From positions 2,604,001 to 2,668,000 of the forward strand of contig NZ_OZ245757.1 of assembly GCF_965227505.1 (NCBI RefSeq): a stretch of 64,000 nt of DNA. The letters are read 5' to 3'. Source of the DNA: Pelagibius sp965227505 (GTDB lineage: Bacteria > Pseudomonadota > Alphaproteobacteria > Kiloniellales > Kiloniellaceae). A model generated the notes under the pieces. That model ran no database searches. It saw only the letters and a program-made list of their open reading frames with translations, and was not told the DNA's origin. Below, in pieces: positions 44,884-53,693 of this stretch (its first letter is position 1; every line of letters starts with the position of its first letter). The position numbers were made by a program, and so were the translations under genes.

Positions 44884-46172
44884 CACCGCTCTTCCGCCAG
44901 CACCATCTGCACCAGCACCAGCACGAGGATCGGCAGGTTCTTCAGCAGCGGCCCGAAGGGATCGGCCCACAACGCCGGGGCGGCCAGGGTCAGCACCGCG
45001 GTGTAGCCGGCGATCACCGCCAGCTGCAGCAGCCCCGTCAGGCGCGGGCGCCAGTTGACCGCCAGCAGGGCGGCGATCACCAGGTCGAGCAGCGAGGTGG
45101 CGATGGCCGTCACGATTGCCAGCGCCGCCGGCAGGCCGAAACCGGTCAGCAGCGGCAGGGCGAAGTCCCCGAGGGTCGCCAGACCCAGAAGGCCGGAGAT
45201 CAGCCACAGCAGCACCAGAACGCCCCGCAGCAGCGGGCGCAGCAGGTAGAGGCGGGCATGCCAGAGGTCCTGGGTCTGGGCGGGGCGCAGCTGCAGACGC
45301 CGCGCGAGCGGCGCCGGCTGAAAGCCGATCGTCTCGGCAAAGCCGGTTTCGCGCCCGGCGTTGCCGTACTCCAACTGGGCCAGCGCGTTGGAAGACAGCG
45401 GCCCGCGCCCGAAGAGATCCCCCAGACGGCAGAGCGGACGCACGACGGAAAGCGGGATCGGAAGCGGCCGCGCCGGCGGACGGCCCAGCCATGCCCGGTA
45501 GCGGGCAAGGATCGACTTCAGGGTTTCGACCTCCGGACCCACCGGCTCCAGCACCCGCCGCGCCAGGTCCGGCCGCTCCAGACAGGCGATGACCGTCCGG
45601 GCGAGGTCGTCGACGTGCAGAGGACGAAACGGCTGCCCACCGCCGCCGACCAGTGGCGTTACCCAGGGAAAGGCCGCCAGGGCGCGCAGCATGGCTGTGC
45701 CGCCATAGGCGCCCTCGCCATAGATCAGCGAGGGCCGCAGGACAACCCAGTCGAGGTCGAGGCCCTGCAGGTGATCGTCGGCGCGTTTCTTGGAGAGCGC
45801 GTAGTCTGTCTCGGCCTCCGCATCGGCGCTGATGGCTGAAACCTGGATCACCCGCGCGACACCGGCCTCGACGCAGGCATCGAACAGTGCCGCCGGCGCC
45901 AGGTGATGGATCGCCTCCATGTCCTGCCCGCGCCCGCCCTGCAGCACTCCGGCGCAGTTGATGGCGGCGTCCACACCCTCCAGGCGTTCGCGCCAGACGG
46001 CCACCGTGGTGTCGCGGTTCATGTCGGCGGCAATCGTCTCGATGTCCGGGAAACGGAGCGCAAGCTTCGACGGATCGCGCACCGCCGCCACCACCTGATG
46101 CCCCGCTGCGATGAGCGCGGCGGTCAACTGGGCACCGATGAAGCCATTGGCACCGGTCACCAAAACCCGCAT
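44883..46172 (-). CDS. Extended SDR (epimerase-like) fused to a DoxX-like membrane domain
   Basis: A 429-residue fusion. Residues 1-280: NAD-binding RVLVTGANGFIGAQLTAAL, active segment VSAISADAEAETDYALSKK with Tyr/Lys, and VVLRPSLIYG, as in atypical SDRs. Residues about 310-429 form four hydrophobic helices (LLRGVLVLLWLISGLLGLATL onward), like DoxX. The ATG at 46172 has GGGGGA upstream. With DUF2269 it probably forms a membrane-associated redox pair of unknown substrate. Confidence 0.87.
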   Translation of the reverse strand: MRVLVTGANGFIGAQLTAALIAAGHQVVAAVRDPSKLALRFPDIETIAADMNRDTTVAVWRERLEGVDAAINCAGVLQGGRGQDMEAIHHLAPAALFDACVEAGVARVIQVSAISADAEAETDYALSKKRADDHLQGLDLDWVVLRPSLIYGEGAYGGTAMLRALAAFPWVTPLVGGGGQPFRPLHVDDLARTVIACLERPDLARRVLEPVGPEVETLKSILARYRAWLGRPPARPLPIPLSVVRPLCRLGDLFGRGPLSSNALAQLEYGNAGRETGFAETIGFQPAPLARRLQLRPAQTQDLWHARLYLLRPLLRGVLVLLWLISGLLGLATLGDFALPLLTGFGLPAALAIVTAIATSLLDLVIAALLAVNWRPRLTGLLQLAVIAGYTAVLTLAAPALWADPFGPLLKNLPILVLVLVQMVLAEER

Positions 46173-46252
46173 CGAAAACGATTCCCCCGACAACTCTAAC
46201 GCGGAGTCTAGCCGGGCCGCGGTGCAAGCGATAGAGGACGGCTTGCCGCAGC

Positions 46253-47347
46253 TCAGTTTGCCGGGAAGGCCGGCGGCAGCGGCATCTCTTTCTGTTCCAT
46301 GACGCGGCGGGCACGGTCCGGGTAGTCGGTGATGATGCCGTCGACGCCGAGATCGATGAGGGAGGCTATGTCGCCGGGATCGTTCACCGTCCAGACCACG
46401 ACGCGCAGGCCGAGCGCCTGGGCCTCCCGCAGGTCCTGCGCGCGAAGATCGCGGTAGAAGGGCGACCAGACGGCGCCGCCGGCCGCCTTCACCGCCGCCG
46501 GCGGCGTCACGTCAGACCAGTCAATGGCCAGCCCGCCGATCCAGGGCGAGGGCTGGCGCGCGCCGCGGGCCAGGTTGTCGAGCCAGGACTGCTCGGCGGT
46601 GAGATAGACGGTTTCGATCTCCGGCGCGATCTCCTGAACCCGGAGCAGGCTGCGCCAGTCGAAAGACTGCACCGCCGCCCGCTCGGCGACGCCGGCGGCG
46701 TGGATGGTCTCCACCAGCGCGTCGGCGAAGGCCGCCGGTTCCGCCGAGTCCTCCGGCGAGAGCGGCGAGATCTTGGTTTCGATGTTGTAGCGGATCAGCC
46801 CGCCGCTCAGCGCCTCGGCCCGGGCCAGCACCTCGGCCAGGCTGGGAATAGCGACGCCGTCCAGCCCTTGCTGTTCGGGATAGCGCCGGGCGACGCGGCT
46901 GCCGGGGCGGGCGCGGCCGATGTCGTAGGCCGCCAGCTCGGCCCGGGTGAGGCCGATCAGGGGCGCGGCCCCCGCCTCCTCCAGCCAGGTACCCGCCGCA
47001 TCGCGGGTGCGCTCGGGCATCAGGCGGCGGTCGTGGTGCACCACCACCACACCGTCGGCGGTCATCACCGTGTCGAGCTCCAGGGTCGTGACGCCCAGCG
47101 CCAGCGCCGCCTCGAAGGCCGGCAGGCTGTTTTCCGGCATCAGGCCGCGCGCACCGCGATGGCCCTGAAGATCGAAGGATGTGGCGACGCGGCCCAGTCC
47201 CGCCTCCGGCGGTTCGCCGGGAAAGAAGAACGCGACGGCGGCAAGGCCCAGGAGACCGAGGGTGCAGCCCAGCCAGAAACGCGAGGCGCGCGACAGCCGC
47301 CTGCGGGGCGGCTCAGCTTTTTCCTGTGGCTCCTTGGCTTCGTTCAT
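46253..47347 (-). CDS. Glycerophosphodiester phosphodiesterase, membrane-anchored
   Basis: A 364-residue GlpQ/UgpQ-type enzyme that hydrolyses glycerophosphodiesters. N-terminal cytoplasmic Arg-rich segment, one helix (FWLGCTLGLLGLAAVAFFF), then the catalytic TIM barrel with GHRGARGLMPENS (catalytic His, Arg and metal Glu) and VVVHHD. C-terminal part includes VVVWTVNDPGDIASLIDLGV and GIITDYPD, both typical. The start overlaps the PaiB-like gene by 35 bp, so the two are coupled. Confidence 0.92.
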   Translation of the reverse strand: MNEAKEPQEKAEPPRRRLSRASRFWLGCTLGLLGLAAVAFFFPGEPPEAGLGRVATSFDLQGHRGARGLMPENSLPAFEAALALGVTTLELDTVMTADGVVVVHHDRRLMPERTRDAAGTWLEEAGAAPLIGLTRAELAAYDIGRARPGSRVARRYPEQQGLDGVAIPSLAEVLARAEALSGGLIRYNIETKISPLSPEDSAEPAAFADALVETIHAAGVAERAAVQSFDWRSLLRVQEIAPEIETVYLTAEQSWLDNLARGARQPSPWIGGLAIDWSDVTPPAAVKAAGGAVWSPFYRDLRAQDLREAQALGLRVVVWTVNDPGDIASLIDLGVDGIITDYPDRARRVMEQKEMPLPPAFPAN

Positions 47348-48023
47348 CGGCAGCTCGCGTCTCTTCCTCCAGGCGTCCATGCACGGCGCGCATCCAGGTG
47401 CCGGTCTGGCGCGCCAGCGGGTCCTCTGCCGTCTCCAACGCGGCGGTCGCGGCGGCAAGCTGCTCGGGCTTCTTGTTCTGGCTGAGCTTCGCCTTGGCCT
47501 CCAGCCGCGCCACCGGCATCTCGAAGGCGACGACCCCACGCATCATGGCGGTCATGAAGCCGTCCTCCAAGCCCTCGGTCGACCAGGGCTGCCGTGCCCC
47601 GTCCTCGTGCAGCGCCACGAGCCGGTCGAGCATGCCACGCAGAGCGATCGGGTCGTCGACGATCCGCGGCATACCGTAAGCATGCACCGCGACGTAGTTC
47701 CAGGTCGGCACCGTCGGCGGGCCGCCGCCATAGGAGGTCGGCGAAATGTAGCTGTGCGGGCCCTGAAAGACCGCGAGCGCCTGCTGTCCCCGGGCGGCCA
47801 GGGCCTCGAAGTCGCGCCACTGCGGGTTGGCGCGGGCGAGGTGGGCCAGCAGCGTGCCTTCCGGCCCGCCGTCGGGGTTGGGCGCCGGGTCGTAGAGGAA
47901 CGGCAGGTGGCTCGCCTGGGTCACGCCGTCGGGCGCGGTGATCAGGAGGCCGAAGTTGAAGGCCTCGATGACCGCGGCGATCTGCCGGCGGTCGTCGAGG
48001 CGGAAGGCCTTGGGAACGAACAT
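47313..48023 (-). CDS. FMN-binding negative transcriptional regulator (PaiB-like)
   Basis: A 236-residue protein of the PaiB family: begins MFVPKAFRLDDRRQIAAVIEAFNFGLLIT, then HLPFLYDPAP, and the FMN-fold core QGPHSYISPTSYGGGPPTVPTWNY, which is highly characteristic. Family members bind FMN or haem and were named for repression of protease/sporulation genes in Bacillus; the role in alphaproteobacteria is unclear. Confidence 0.88.
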   Translation of the reverse strand: MFVPKAFRLDDRRQIAAVIEAFNFGLLITAPDGVTQASHLPFLYDPAPNPDGGPEGTLLAHLARANPQWRDFEALAARGQQALAVFQGPHSYISPTSYGGGPPTVPTWNYVAVHAYGMPRIVDDPIALRGMLDRLVALHEDGARQPWSTEGLEDGFMTAMMRGVVAFEMPVARLEAKAKLSQNKKPEQLAAATAALETAEDPLARQTGTWMRAVHGRLEEETRAADERSQGATGKS

Positions 48024-48137
48024 GGGACGGGTCCGGTCTGACTGGGGTGCGGCGGCGCAACCTAGGCGGACAGGCGGTTCTGCAAAAGGGCCACTAGAAA
48101 CCGAATATGGCGGACCACTTTTGAGCGGGAAGACGCC

Positions 48138-48488
48138 TCAGCGCAGCACCAGGCGATAGGCGATGAGGGCGACGAGACCGTAGACGAAGTTCAGCGCCAG
48201 CACGGTGGGCCAGGGGGTCATGGCGCCGAGGCCGAGCTTGGCCAGCAGCGAGGGCGCCAGGGTCAGCAGCACCAGCGCGGCGAAGGCGCCCCAGGCGCCG
48301 CGCAGCAGGCGGTAGATCAGCGGCACGGCGGCGACGAAGGCGATGGCGATGACATAGCGGTTCGGCACCACGGCCAGGCGTTCGAAGAGGTCGGGACGCA
48401 GGAACAGGCCGGCCGCCGCCGCATTGGCCAGCGTCCCGGCGGCGCCGGCGATCACCACCGCAAGAACCGTTCGCAGGATCAGGATCAT
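48138..48488 (-). CDS. Small integral membrane protein
   Basis: A 116-residue hydrophobic protein with four predicted helices (LRTVLAVVIAGAAGTLANAA; YVIAIAFVAAVPLIYRLL; GAFAALVLLTLAPSLLAKL; ALNFVYGLVALIAYRLVLR). No recognised family. It lies 77 bp downstream of sdhB on the same strand and might be transcribed with the sdh operon. Confidence 0.65.
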   Translation of the reverse strand: MILILRTVLAVVIAGAAGTLANAAAAGLFLRPDLFERLAVVPNRYVIAIAFVAAVPLIYRLLRGAWGAFAALVLLTLAPSLLAKLGLGAMTPWPTVLALNFVYGLVALIAYRLVLR

Positions 48489-48565
48489 GCCCTAGAAGTA
48501 GTGTGCCGCAACGCCAAACGCCAGGATTGTACCCAGCCTTTGGATGACCACGCCGCCGACGGGCC

Positions 48566-49345
48566 TCAGCCCTTGCGCTCCACCATCAGTTTCTTGATCT
48601 CGGCGATGGCCTTCGCCGGGTTCAGGCCCTTGGGGCAGGTCTTGGTGCAGTTCATGATGGTGTGGCAGCGGTAGAGCCGGAAGGGGTCTTCCAGCTGGTC
48701 GAGGCGCTCGCCGGTCGCCTCGTCGCGGCTGTCGGCGATCCAGCGGTAGGCCTGCAGCAGAATGGCGGGCCCGAGGTAGCGGTCGCCGTTCCACCAGTAG
48801 CTGGGGCAGGAGGTGGAGCAGGAGAAGCAGAGAATGCACTCCCAGAGGCCGTCCAGCTTGGCGCGCTCCTCCGGGCTCTGCGGGCGCTCGCGCTCCGGCG
48901 CCGGGGTCTCGGTCTTCAGCCAGGGCTCGATGGAGGCGTACTGCGCATAGACCTGGGTCAGGTCCGGCACCAGATCCTTCACGACAGGCATGTGCGGCAG
49001 CGGATAGACCTTCACCTCGCCCTTGATCTCACTCAGGTACTGGGTGCAGGCCAGCGTATTGGTGCCGTCGATGTTCATGGCGCAGGAGCCGCAGACCCCT
49101 TCACGGCAGGAGCGGCGGAAGGTCAGCGTCGGATCGATCTCGTTCTTGATCTTGATCAGCGCGTCCAGAACCATCGGTCCGCAGGACTCGAGATCCACCT
49201 CGTAGGTGTCGACCTTCGGGTTCTCACCGTCGTCGGGATTCCAGCGATAGACCTTGAAGGTCTTGGTCTTCGCGGCCTCGGCCGGCTTCGGCCAGGTCTT
49301 GCCGGTGCCGATCTTGGAATTGGCGGGAAGCGCAAACTCGACCAT
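48566..49345 (-). CDS. sdhB: Succinate dehydrogenase iron-sulfur subunit
   Basis: A 259-residue subunit carrying the [2Fe-2S], [4Fe-4S] and [3Fe-4S] clusters that pass electrons from FAD to ubiquinone. Cluster motifs: CREGVCGSCAMNIDG, CILCFSCSTSCPSYWW and CHTIMNCTKTCPKGLNP. All cysteines are present. Last gene of sdhCDAB, 71 bp after sdhA. Confidence 0.97.
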   Translation of the reverse strand: MVEFALPANSKIGTGKTWPKPAEAAKTKTFKVYRWNPDDGENPKVDTYEVDLESCGPMVLDALIKIKNEIDPTLTFRRSCREGVCGSCAMNIDGTNTLACTQYLSEIKGEVKVYPLPHMPVVKDLVPDLTQVYAQYASIEPWLKTETPAPERERPQSPEERAKLDGLWECILCFSCSTSCPSYWWNGDRYLGPAILLQAYRWIADSRDEATGERLDQLEDPFRLYRCHTIMNCTKTCPKGLNPAKAIAEIKKLMVERKG

Positions 49346-49416
49346 CGAAATCTTTCTCTTCTCAGACTTCGGGAAGGGCTAAAGGGCGATCCGTCGATCC
49401 CACCCCGGCACGCGCC

Positions 49417-51204
49417 TTAGTAGACGCGGGCCTTGGGCGGGAAGGTCTGGACCTCGTTTGTCAGGGTATTCAGGCTGACCGGGCGGCTGCCGAAGCGCAC
49501 CTTGCCGTCCTCGCCGCACCAGGCCAGCGTGTGCTTCATCCAGTTGGCGTCGTCGCGCTCGGAGAAGTCCTCGCGGGCATGGGCGCCGCGGCTTTCGGTG
49601 CGCTGGGCCGCCGACTCCATGGTCACCTTGGCCTGGAACATCAGGTTGTCCAGTTCAAGCGCCTCCACGAGGTCGGAGTTCCAGATCATCGAGCGGTCGG
49701 TGACCGCGATGTCGCCGCGCTTCTGCCAGGCCTGGTCCAGCTTGCCGACGCCTTCGAAGAGCGACTCGCCGGTGCGGAAGACCGCGGCATGGCTCTGCAT
49801 GGCGCGCTGCATTTCCAGGCGCAACTCCGCCGTCGCCGTCTCGCCCTTGGCGTGGCGCGTCCTGTCGAGGCGGTCGAGGGCAGAGTCGCCGGCATCCTCC
49901 GGCAGCGGGCGCTGCGTGTCGCCGGGGGTCAGAATCTCGGCGCAGCGCTTGGCCGCCGAACGGCCGAAGACCACCAGATCGAGCAGCGAGTTGGAGCCCA
50001 GGCGGTTGGCGCCGTGCACGGAGACACAGGCCGCCTCGCCGATGGCCATGAGGCCGGGCACCACGCTGTTGGGGTTGCCGTCCTTTTCGGTCACCACCTC
50101 GCCGCTGTAGATCGCCGGGATGCCGCCCATGTTGTAGTGACAGGTGGGCAGCACCGGGATCGGCTCCTTGGTGACGTCGACGCCGGCGAAGATGCGCGCG
50201 GATTCGGAGATGCCCGGCAGGCGCTCGTGCAGCAGTGCCGGCTCCAGGTGTTCCAGGTGGAGATGGATATGGTCGTCGGCCTCGCCGACGCCGCGGCCGT
50301 CGCGGATTTCCATGGTCATGGCGCGGCTGACGACGTCGCGGCTGGCCAGGTCCTTGGCCGAAGGCGCATAGCGCTCCATGAAGCGCTCGCCCTCGGAGTT
50401 GGTGAGGTAGCCGCCCTCGCCGCGCGCGCCTTCGGTGATCAGGCAGCCGGCACCGTAGATCCCGGTGGGGTGGAACTGAACGAACTCCATATCCTGCAGC
50501 GGCAGGCCGGCGCGCGCCACCATGGCGTTGCCGTCGCCGGTCTGGGTGTGGGCGCCGGTGCAGGAGAAATAGACGCGCCCATAGCCGCCGGTGGCGATGA
50601 TCACCATCTGGGCGCGGAAGCGGTGGATGGTGCCGTCGTCCAGGTTCCAGGCCATGAGACCCCGGCAGGAGCCGTCTTCCATGATGAGGTCGAGGGCGAA
50701 ATACTCGATGAAGAACTCGGCGTGCTCGCGGAGGCTCTGCTGATAGAGCGTGTGCAGCATGGCATGGCCGGTGCGGTCGGCCGCCGCGCAGGTGCGCTGG
50801 GCGATGCCCTCGCCGTAGTGGGTCGTCATGCCGCCGAAGGGGCGCTGGTAGATCCGGCCGTCCTCCGTGCGGCTGAACGGCATGCCGTAGTGTTCAAGCT
50901 CAAGGATCGCGGGTGCCGCCTCGCGCACCATGTACTCGATGGCGTCCTGGTCACCCAGCCAGTCAGAGCCCTTCACGGTGTCGTACATGTGCCAGCGCCA
51001 GTCGTCCTCGCCCATGTTGCCGAGCGAGGCGGAGACCCCGCCCTGCGCGGCCACGGTGTGGCTGCGGGTCGGGAAGACCTTGGTCACGCAGGCCGTCTTG
51101 AGGCCCGCTTCCGCCAGGCCCAGGGTCGCCCGGAGACCGGCGCCGCCGGCCCCGACGACGACGACGTCATAGGTATGGTCGACTATCTCGTAGGACTTGG
51201 TCAT
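49417..51204 (-). CDS. sdhA: Succinate dehydrogenase flavoprotein subunit
   Basis: A 595-residue flavoprotein. FAD motif VVVGAGGAGLRATLGLAEAG, covalent-FAD histidine in SHTVAAQGGVSASL, active-site region HPTGIYGAGCLITEGARGEGG and GMPFSRTEDGRIYQRPFGGM. Catalyses oxidation of succinate to fumarate. Normal length. The gap to sdhD is 99 bp. Confidence 0.98.
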   Translation of the reverse strand: MTKSYEIVDHTYDVVVVGAGGAGLRATLGLAEAGLKTACVTKVFPTRSHTVAAQGGVSASLGNMGEDDWRWHMYDTVKGSDWLGDQDAIEYMVREAAPAILELEHYGMPFSRTEDGRIYQRPFGGMTTHYGEGIAQRTCAAADRTGHAMLHTLYQQSLREHAEFFIEYFALDLIMEDGSCRGLMAWNLDDGTIHRFRAQMVIIATGGYGRVYFSCTGAHTQTGDGNAMVARAGLPLQDMEFVQFHPTGIYGAGCLITEGARGEGGYLTNSEGERFMERYAPSAKDLASRDVVSRAMTMEIRDGRGVGEADDHIHLHLEHLEPALLHERLPGISESARIFAGVDVTKEPIPVLPTCHYNMGGIPAIYSGEVVTEKDGNPNSVVPGLMAIGEAACVSVHGANRLGSNSLLDLVVFGRSAAKRCAEILTPGDTQRPLPEDAGDSALDRLDRTRHAKGETATAELRLEMQRAMQSHAAVFRTGESLFEGVGKLDQAWQKRGDIAVTDRSMIWNSDLVEALELDNLMFQAKVTMESAAQRTESRGAHAREDFSERDDANWMKHTLAWCGEDGKVRFGSRPVSLNTLTNEVQTFPPKARVY

Positions 51205-51303
51205 GCTCGGTCCTCAACTCCCCTTGTTGCGGGTGTCCCGCATCGCGTGGCGCTCGTCCACAAGGCCCCGTATCCCCATGATCACGGTTCCCGGCCCCCG
51301 GTC

Positions 51304-51687
51304 TCAGGCCTGCCCGAAGAGCAGCAGAAGAACCGAGAGGATACCGGTCAATCCGAGGACGATCGCCGCCGCCTTCGCCAGCAGCAGACCGGCGATCTTC
51401 ACCAGCTCTCTATGGACGTAGTCCTCGATCACCACCTGCAAACCGAGGTAGGCGTGATAAAAGGTCGCAGCGATCAGCAGGATCAGAAGACCCGCCACGA
51501 CAGGCGATCCGGCCCAGGCGGCCACCGCCCCGTAATCCGCGCCGCTCAGCGAAATCACCGAAGCGCAAAACCACAGCGTCAAGGGAATGAGGGCAATGGC
51601 GCTCAGACGTTGAGCCCACCAGTGTCCGGTGCCGTCCTTGGCCGAGCCCAAGCCCCTGACCCGACCGAGAGGGGAGCGCAGGCTCAT
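51304..51687 (-). CDS. sdhD: Succinate dehydrogenase membrane anchor subunit
   Basis: A 127-residue protein with three hydrophobic helices and the haem-ligand region TFYHAYLGLQVVIEDYVH. Starts with MSLRSPLGRVRGLGSAKDGT, typical for alphaproteobacterial SdhD. One base separates it from the sdhC stop. Confidence 0.93.
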   Translation of the reverse strand: MSLRSPLGRVRGLGSAKDGTGHWWAQRLSAIALIPLTLWFCASVISLSGADYGAVAAWAGSPVVAGLLILLIAATFYHAYLGLQVVIEDYVHRELVKIAGLLLAKAAAIVLGLTGILSVLLLLFGQA

Positions 51688-51688
51688 C

Positions 51689-52084
51689 TCAGGCCCCTCC
51701 CATCATGGTATAGCCGGCGATCCAGCTGGCGACGGTCAGGACCGCGCTCGCCGCGACCACCGCAAGGCCGCTGCGCTCCGCCGTGCGCATCTCGAAGCCG
51801 TAGCCCGCATCCCAGAACAGGTGCCGGATGCCGTTGCAGAGATGATAGAAGAGGGCGAAAGTCCAGCCGAAGAGCAGCAGGCGTCCAATGACGGAGCCGA
51901 CCAGCGCCTGCGCGGAGGCAAAGGCGCTGGGTCCGCTGGCCGCCGCCGCAAGCCAATAGATCAGAAGCAGGGTCCCAACGGCCAGGGCCACCCCGGTGAT
52001 CCGGTGCAGAATCGAAAGGGTCGTCGTGATCTGCGGCCGGTAGACCTGCAGATGAGGCGAGAGGGGCCGATTGGAACTGCTCAT
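51689..52084 (-). CDS. sdhC: Succinate dehydrogenase cytochrome b556 subunit
   Basis: A 131-residue membrane anchor. N-terminal signature RPLSPHLQVYRPQITTTLSI with HRITGVAL, and the haem histidine in HLCNGIRHLFWD. The frame is open upstream, but the ATG at 52084 matches the family start (MSSSNRPLSPH). First gene of the sdh operon. Confidence 0.94.
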   Translation of the reverse strand: MSSSNRPLSPHLQVYRPQITTTLSILHRITGVALAVGTLLLIYWLAAAASGPSAFASAQALVGSVIGRLLLFGWTFALFYHLCNGIRHLFWDAGYGFEMRTAERSGLAVVAASAVLTVASWIAGYTMMGGA

Positions 52085-52279
52085 ACGCGGCTGCTTTCTT
52101 TCGGCTGCTTGCCAATGGATGGTCCGGATCGTCGCTCGGATCCCGGTCGACAGCGGCGCTGCGGGCGGCGCTGCGGAAGGACCGGGCAGGCGGCGACAGT
52201 GAGGCCGGGAGCCGGGCTTTGTCTGTCCGCGCGGACCTTCATACCCGGTAAACCTCAACAATCCGTCTAGACCGCTTGA

Positions 52280-52308
52280 GATTTAGACCGCAGCGCAGCA
52301 CAAGTCAA
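52280..52308 (-). promoter_or_regulatory. Candidate sdhCDAB promoter
   Basis: TTGACT (52308-52303), a 17-bp spacer, then TAAATC (52285-52280). The -35 is good and the -10 weak. Predicted leader of about 190 nt before sdhC. Confidence 0.4.
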
Positions 52309-52549
52309 CGCGGAGCGCTGCCTCCCCTGCCTTTGCCATCGGAAAAAACACTACAAGATCAAAGGCTTTTCGACCGAAGGGGTGGTCGGTCGAGGCCCTC
52401 CGGGGTGCTGCGCGGCGCAACGCCCGGGGCCATGGATGACGTCCCGCCAGCGACGGTTACAGCTCTTGTCGGGGGCCGGCATCCGGTGGCCCGCAGCGGC
52501 CGGACTCCGGATTGCGCCGGACTCGGCGAAAGCGCATGCAGACTTCAAC

Positions 52550-52610
52550 TGTGGACAGAGCTGTGGGCAAGATGTGAAGGAAATGTGCAGGATCGAAGAA
52601 ACTATGCACA
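52550..52610 (+). promoter_or_regulatory. Cluster of DnaA-box-like 9-mers
   Basis: tgtggacag (52550-52558) and tgtgggcaa (52562-52570), read on the minus strand, each match TTATCCACA at seven of nine positions. ctatgcaca (52602-52610) matches TTATNCACA with one mismatch. All within 61 bp in the gene-free region. Function is not shown; GC-rich genomes contain such matches by chance. Confidence 0.3.
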
Positions 52611-53693
52611 AGATTCTGGGTCGCCACGGAAATTTCGTGTTGTCGCAAAGGCGAATTCGAGCGAGCATCTTCTTGCACGCGAAAGCGCCGAACGGCGGAA
52701 ATGCGGCCCTTCCGGAGGGTTTCGGCCCAACGGAAAGCGGTTCGGGGACCTGGAACTTTCGGGTTCGAGGAAAGCGGATTGCGGCGGTTCCTGGAGGCTT
52801 CGGTCTCCACGGATCGGAGGAGGCGGGTCTTCGGATCTGACTCCGATGAGCTGCCGGCCTTCGGGTCGGGGAACGGCGCCTTGAGGGCCCTCTCGGGGGT
52901 CTGAGAGGTCGGGTCGCCGGGTCCAAGGTTCGGGGATGGGCGGTCTCTTCGGAGGCGGTTCGTCCGGCGCCGGTGATCGGGTTGCCCTGCAGTTCTTGAT
53001 CATCGGTCTGGGAGGTGTCGGTCAGACCTTGCCCGTCATCTTCCGGCGATGGCCGCTCCCCTTCCCCGTGTCGGGGGGCTGGCCAGTCCGGGACGGCAGG
53101 ACCTTCACGGGTCTTGCGAAGTCTTCCGACCCTGGCGGCTCGCTTGCGGACCGACGGGGTCAGGGAAAGAGGCTCTTCGGAGGCTTTTTCCTGGGGGCTT
53201 CAGGTCGGAGGGCGTGCCCTGCGCCGCCGTCTGAGCGGGAGTTGGTTCTTCGGAACCACGCCCGTGCCCGGTCTGAGAGGACTGTCCGCAGCGGGCTCTG
53301 CCCGCAGCATGACAGACTGATCGGGAGCCGGAAGAGCGACTGTAAGGACGGATGGGTACCAACCAAGTGAGTTCGCTCCCCTTGGGGAGGGTCACGATCT
53401 CGCAGCGCTTTATCGGTCACGCCAGGCCCGGTATCTGCGCGCAGATTATGACAAAGACCTCACTGGCCGCCGCGATCGCGCTGAGCTGGATCCAGCTCTT
53501 GAGGCGTCGGGTGTGCCCTTTCTTCCGGGGCACAGCGCAGAAGAGGTTTCCTCCTCTGCACCCGGCGCCTCAGTCATTACACGAGCGACTCCACGGATTC
53601 AACTAAATTTTGTGGGGTCATCGAACTTTCACACAAGATTTGGCGTGAGTCCGAGTCCCCTGCGCTCGGCCTTCGGCTGCCCCGGGACTACCC

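Larger units (their letters stand above)
52085..53693. other. 1.6-kb region without a recognisable gene
   Basis: Between sdhC and the mesaconyl-CoA hydratase gene. Base composition is visibly less GC-biased than in neighbouring genes. Several open frames exist on both strands, but none has a start with ribosome binding site, family similarity, or the strong third-position G/C seen in real genes here. One plus frame (about 53330-53700, including LAALYRSRQARYLRADYDKD) looks protein-like but has no start codon, so it may be a gene remnant. The sdh promoter and a cluster of DnaA-box-like 9-mers are also in this region. Confidence 0.6.

Noticed and set aside
52900..53180. Minus-strand hydrophilic frame (includes TDTSQTDDQELQGNPITGAG)
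   Set aside because: No initiation codon after an in-frame stop, and third-position GC is clearly lower than in real genes of this window.
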